This document shows positions 63,358 through 64,000 of a stretch of 64,000 nt of DNA, one piece after another (the stretch's first letter is position 1; each line of letters starts with the position of its first letter). The stretch is taken from NCBI RefSeq assembly GCF_014655295.1, contig NZ_BNBI01000001.1, positions 186,001 to 250,000 of the forward strand, written 5' to 3'. The notes below the pieces were generated by a model, which saw only the letters and a list, made by a program, of their open reading frames with translations, was not told where the DNA came from and did not search any database. The position numbers were made by a program, and so were the translations under genes. Source of the stretch: Streptomyces fumanus (lineage in GTDB: Bacteria > Actinomycetota > Actinomycetes > Streptomycetales > Streptomycetaceae).

Positions 63358-64000
63358 ATGAGTCTCGTCGTGTACCTGGCGGCCCTGGTCTTCGGCCTGT
63401 CCTGCGTGGTGCTGCTGCGCCGGCCCGTCACCGCCGTCCGCGACCCGCTGACCGTCTCCACCTGCGTGGCGATCGTCCTCGGCTCCCTGGTCTTCGTCTG
63501 CTCCGCGCCGCTGACGCTGGCCGCCGTCAACGACCTCACCGGCATCCCCAACTTCGGCGCCCCGCTGACCTACGGCATGCTGTCCGCCTACAGTTGCTCG
63601 CTGATCGTGCTGCTGATCAACTGGCGGGGCGGGCCCCGGGACCGGGTGCGGCGCCTGGTGCTGCGGGCGATCGCGGCGTACGCCCTGCTGATCGTCGCGG
63701 TGATCGCGCTGTTCGCGCTGGCGGACGCGGACACCGAGCGGCTCACCGACCTCGACACCTACTACGCCGGCACGCCGTTCCTGCGCGAGATGATCCTGCT
63801 CTACCTGGCCGGGCACAGCGCCGCCGTGCTGGTGATGTGCGTGCTGTGCGTCAAGTGGGCGCGCGAGGTGACCGGGCTGCTGCGGACCGGGCTGCGGCTG
63901 ATCCTGATCGGCGGGCTGCTGGACCTGGTGGGCTTCCAGGCCGCCAAGTACACCGCGGTGGCCGCCCGGTGGACCGGGCACGACCTGGACTTCCTGTCCA
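63358..64000 (+). CDS. MAB_1171c/DUF6545-like membrane protein, copy 3 (truncated by window)
   Basis: The first 214 residues of a third paralogue, open to the right edge. It has six or seven helices with LAAVNDLTGIPNFGAPLTY, DTYYAGTPFLREMILLYLA and AAKYTAVAARWTGHDLD. ATG 63358 is preceded by GGACGGAGGGGACGGGC. It follows copy 2 by 31 bases and is probably in the same operon. The length and end of the protein are not known here. Confidence 0.8.
   Translation, partial: MSLVVYLAALVFGLSCVVLLRRPVTAVRDPLTVSTCVAIVLGSLVFVCSAPLTLAAVNDLTGIPNFGAPLTYGMLSAYSCSLIVLLINWRGGPRDRVRRLVLRAIAAYALLIVAVIALFALADADTERLTDLDTYYAGTPFLREMILLYLAGHSAAVLVMCVLCVKWAREVTGLLRTGLRLILIGGLLDLVGFQAAKYTAVAARWTGHDLDFLS

Overview
This is very high-GC DNA with Streptomyces-type gene content: GTG and TTG starts, ATGA/GTGA gene overlaps, one gene carrying TTA codons, a fasR-fabD-fabH-acpP-fabF block, homodimeric pyruvate dehydrogenase E1, an ATPase/XRE/DUF397 trio, and a binding-protein sugar transporter without its own ATPase. 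It is most likely a chromosomal segment of a Streptomyces species. No rRNA, tRNA, CRISPR array, insertion sequence or phage gene was seen.

Layout. 1-9.2 kb is a tellurium-resistance (Ter) stress island: a phosphoribosyltransferase-TRSP-StiP open frame that leaves the window, an HpcH/HpaI citrate-lyase-like enzyme, four TerD/TerA-type proteins, a DUF475 membrane protein, then an AhpE-type peroxiredoxin and a DUF3052 protein. 9.5-21.6 kb is mostly core or housekeeping: aceE, an MFS exporter with its TetR repressor, a secreted or anchored hydrolase, an aldo/keto reductase with its MerR regulator, and small enzymes. 21.6-27.2 kb is the type II fatty acid synthase operon behind its activator FasR. 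27.4-33.6 kb holds a lipoprotein esterase, a mutarotase, membrane proteins, Ohr, and an oxidoreductase/MarR pair.

33.7-45 kb and 52.7-60.2 kb together look like a pentose/galactose-type sugar regulon. They contain an enolase-superfamily dehydratase, a zinc dehydrogenase, a U32-like protein, a ChvE-GguA-GguB-type monosaccharide ABC transporter, a Tat-exported mutarotase, a secreted GH43 arabinanase, an intracellular GH51 arabinofuranosidase with a MalFG-type oligosaccharide importer, and a degenerate GH35 protein. Four promoters in these two separated blocks carry related TTCGAA-type operators next to or over the predicted start of transcription, which ties them into one regulon.

Between the two sugar blocks (44.9-52.5 kb) sits an accessory island: a whiJ-like ATPase/XRE/DUF397 trio whose XRE gene has two TTA codons, two small proteins, a trypsin-NACHT STAND protein with its trypco2 partner (a predicted conflict or immune system), and a TSUP transporter. 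From 60.3 kb to the right edge lies a tandem array of three paralogous multi-pass membrane proteins (MAB_1171c/DUF6545-like) with an ImmA/IrrE-type zinc metallopeptidase between the first and second. The array runs off the window and its function is not known to me.

Many promoters fit the actinobacterial leaderless pattern, TANNNT followed by 6-7 bases and then the start codon. Direct observations, family knowledge and inference are kept apart in each entry.
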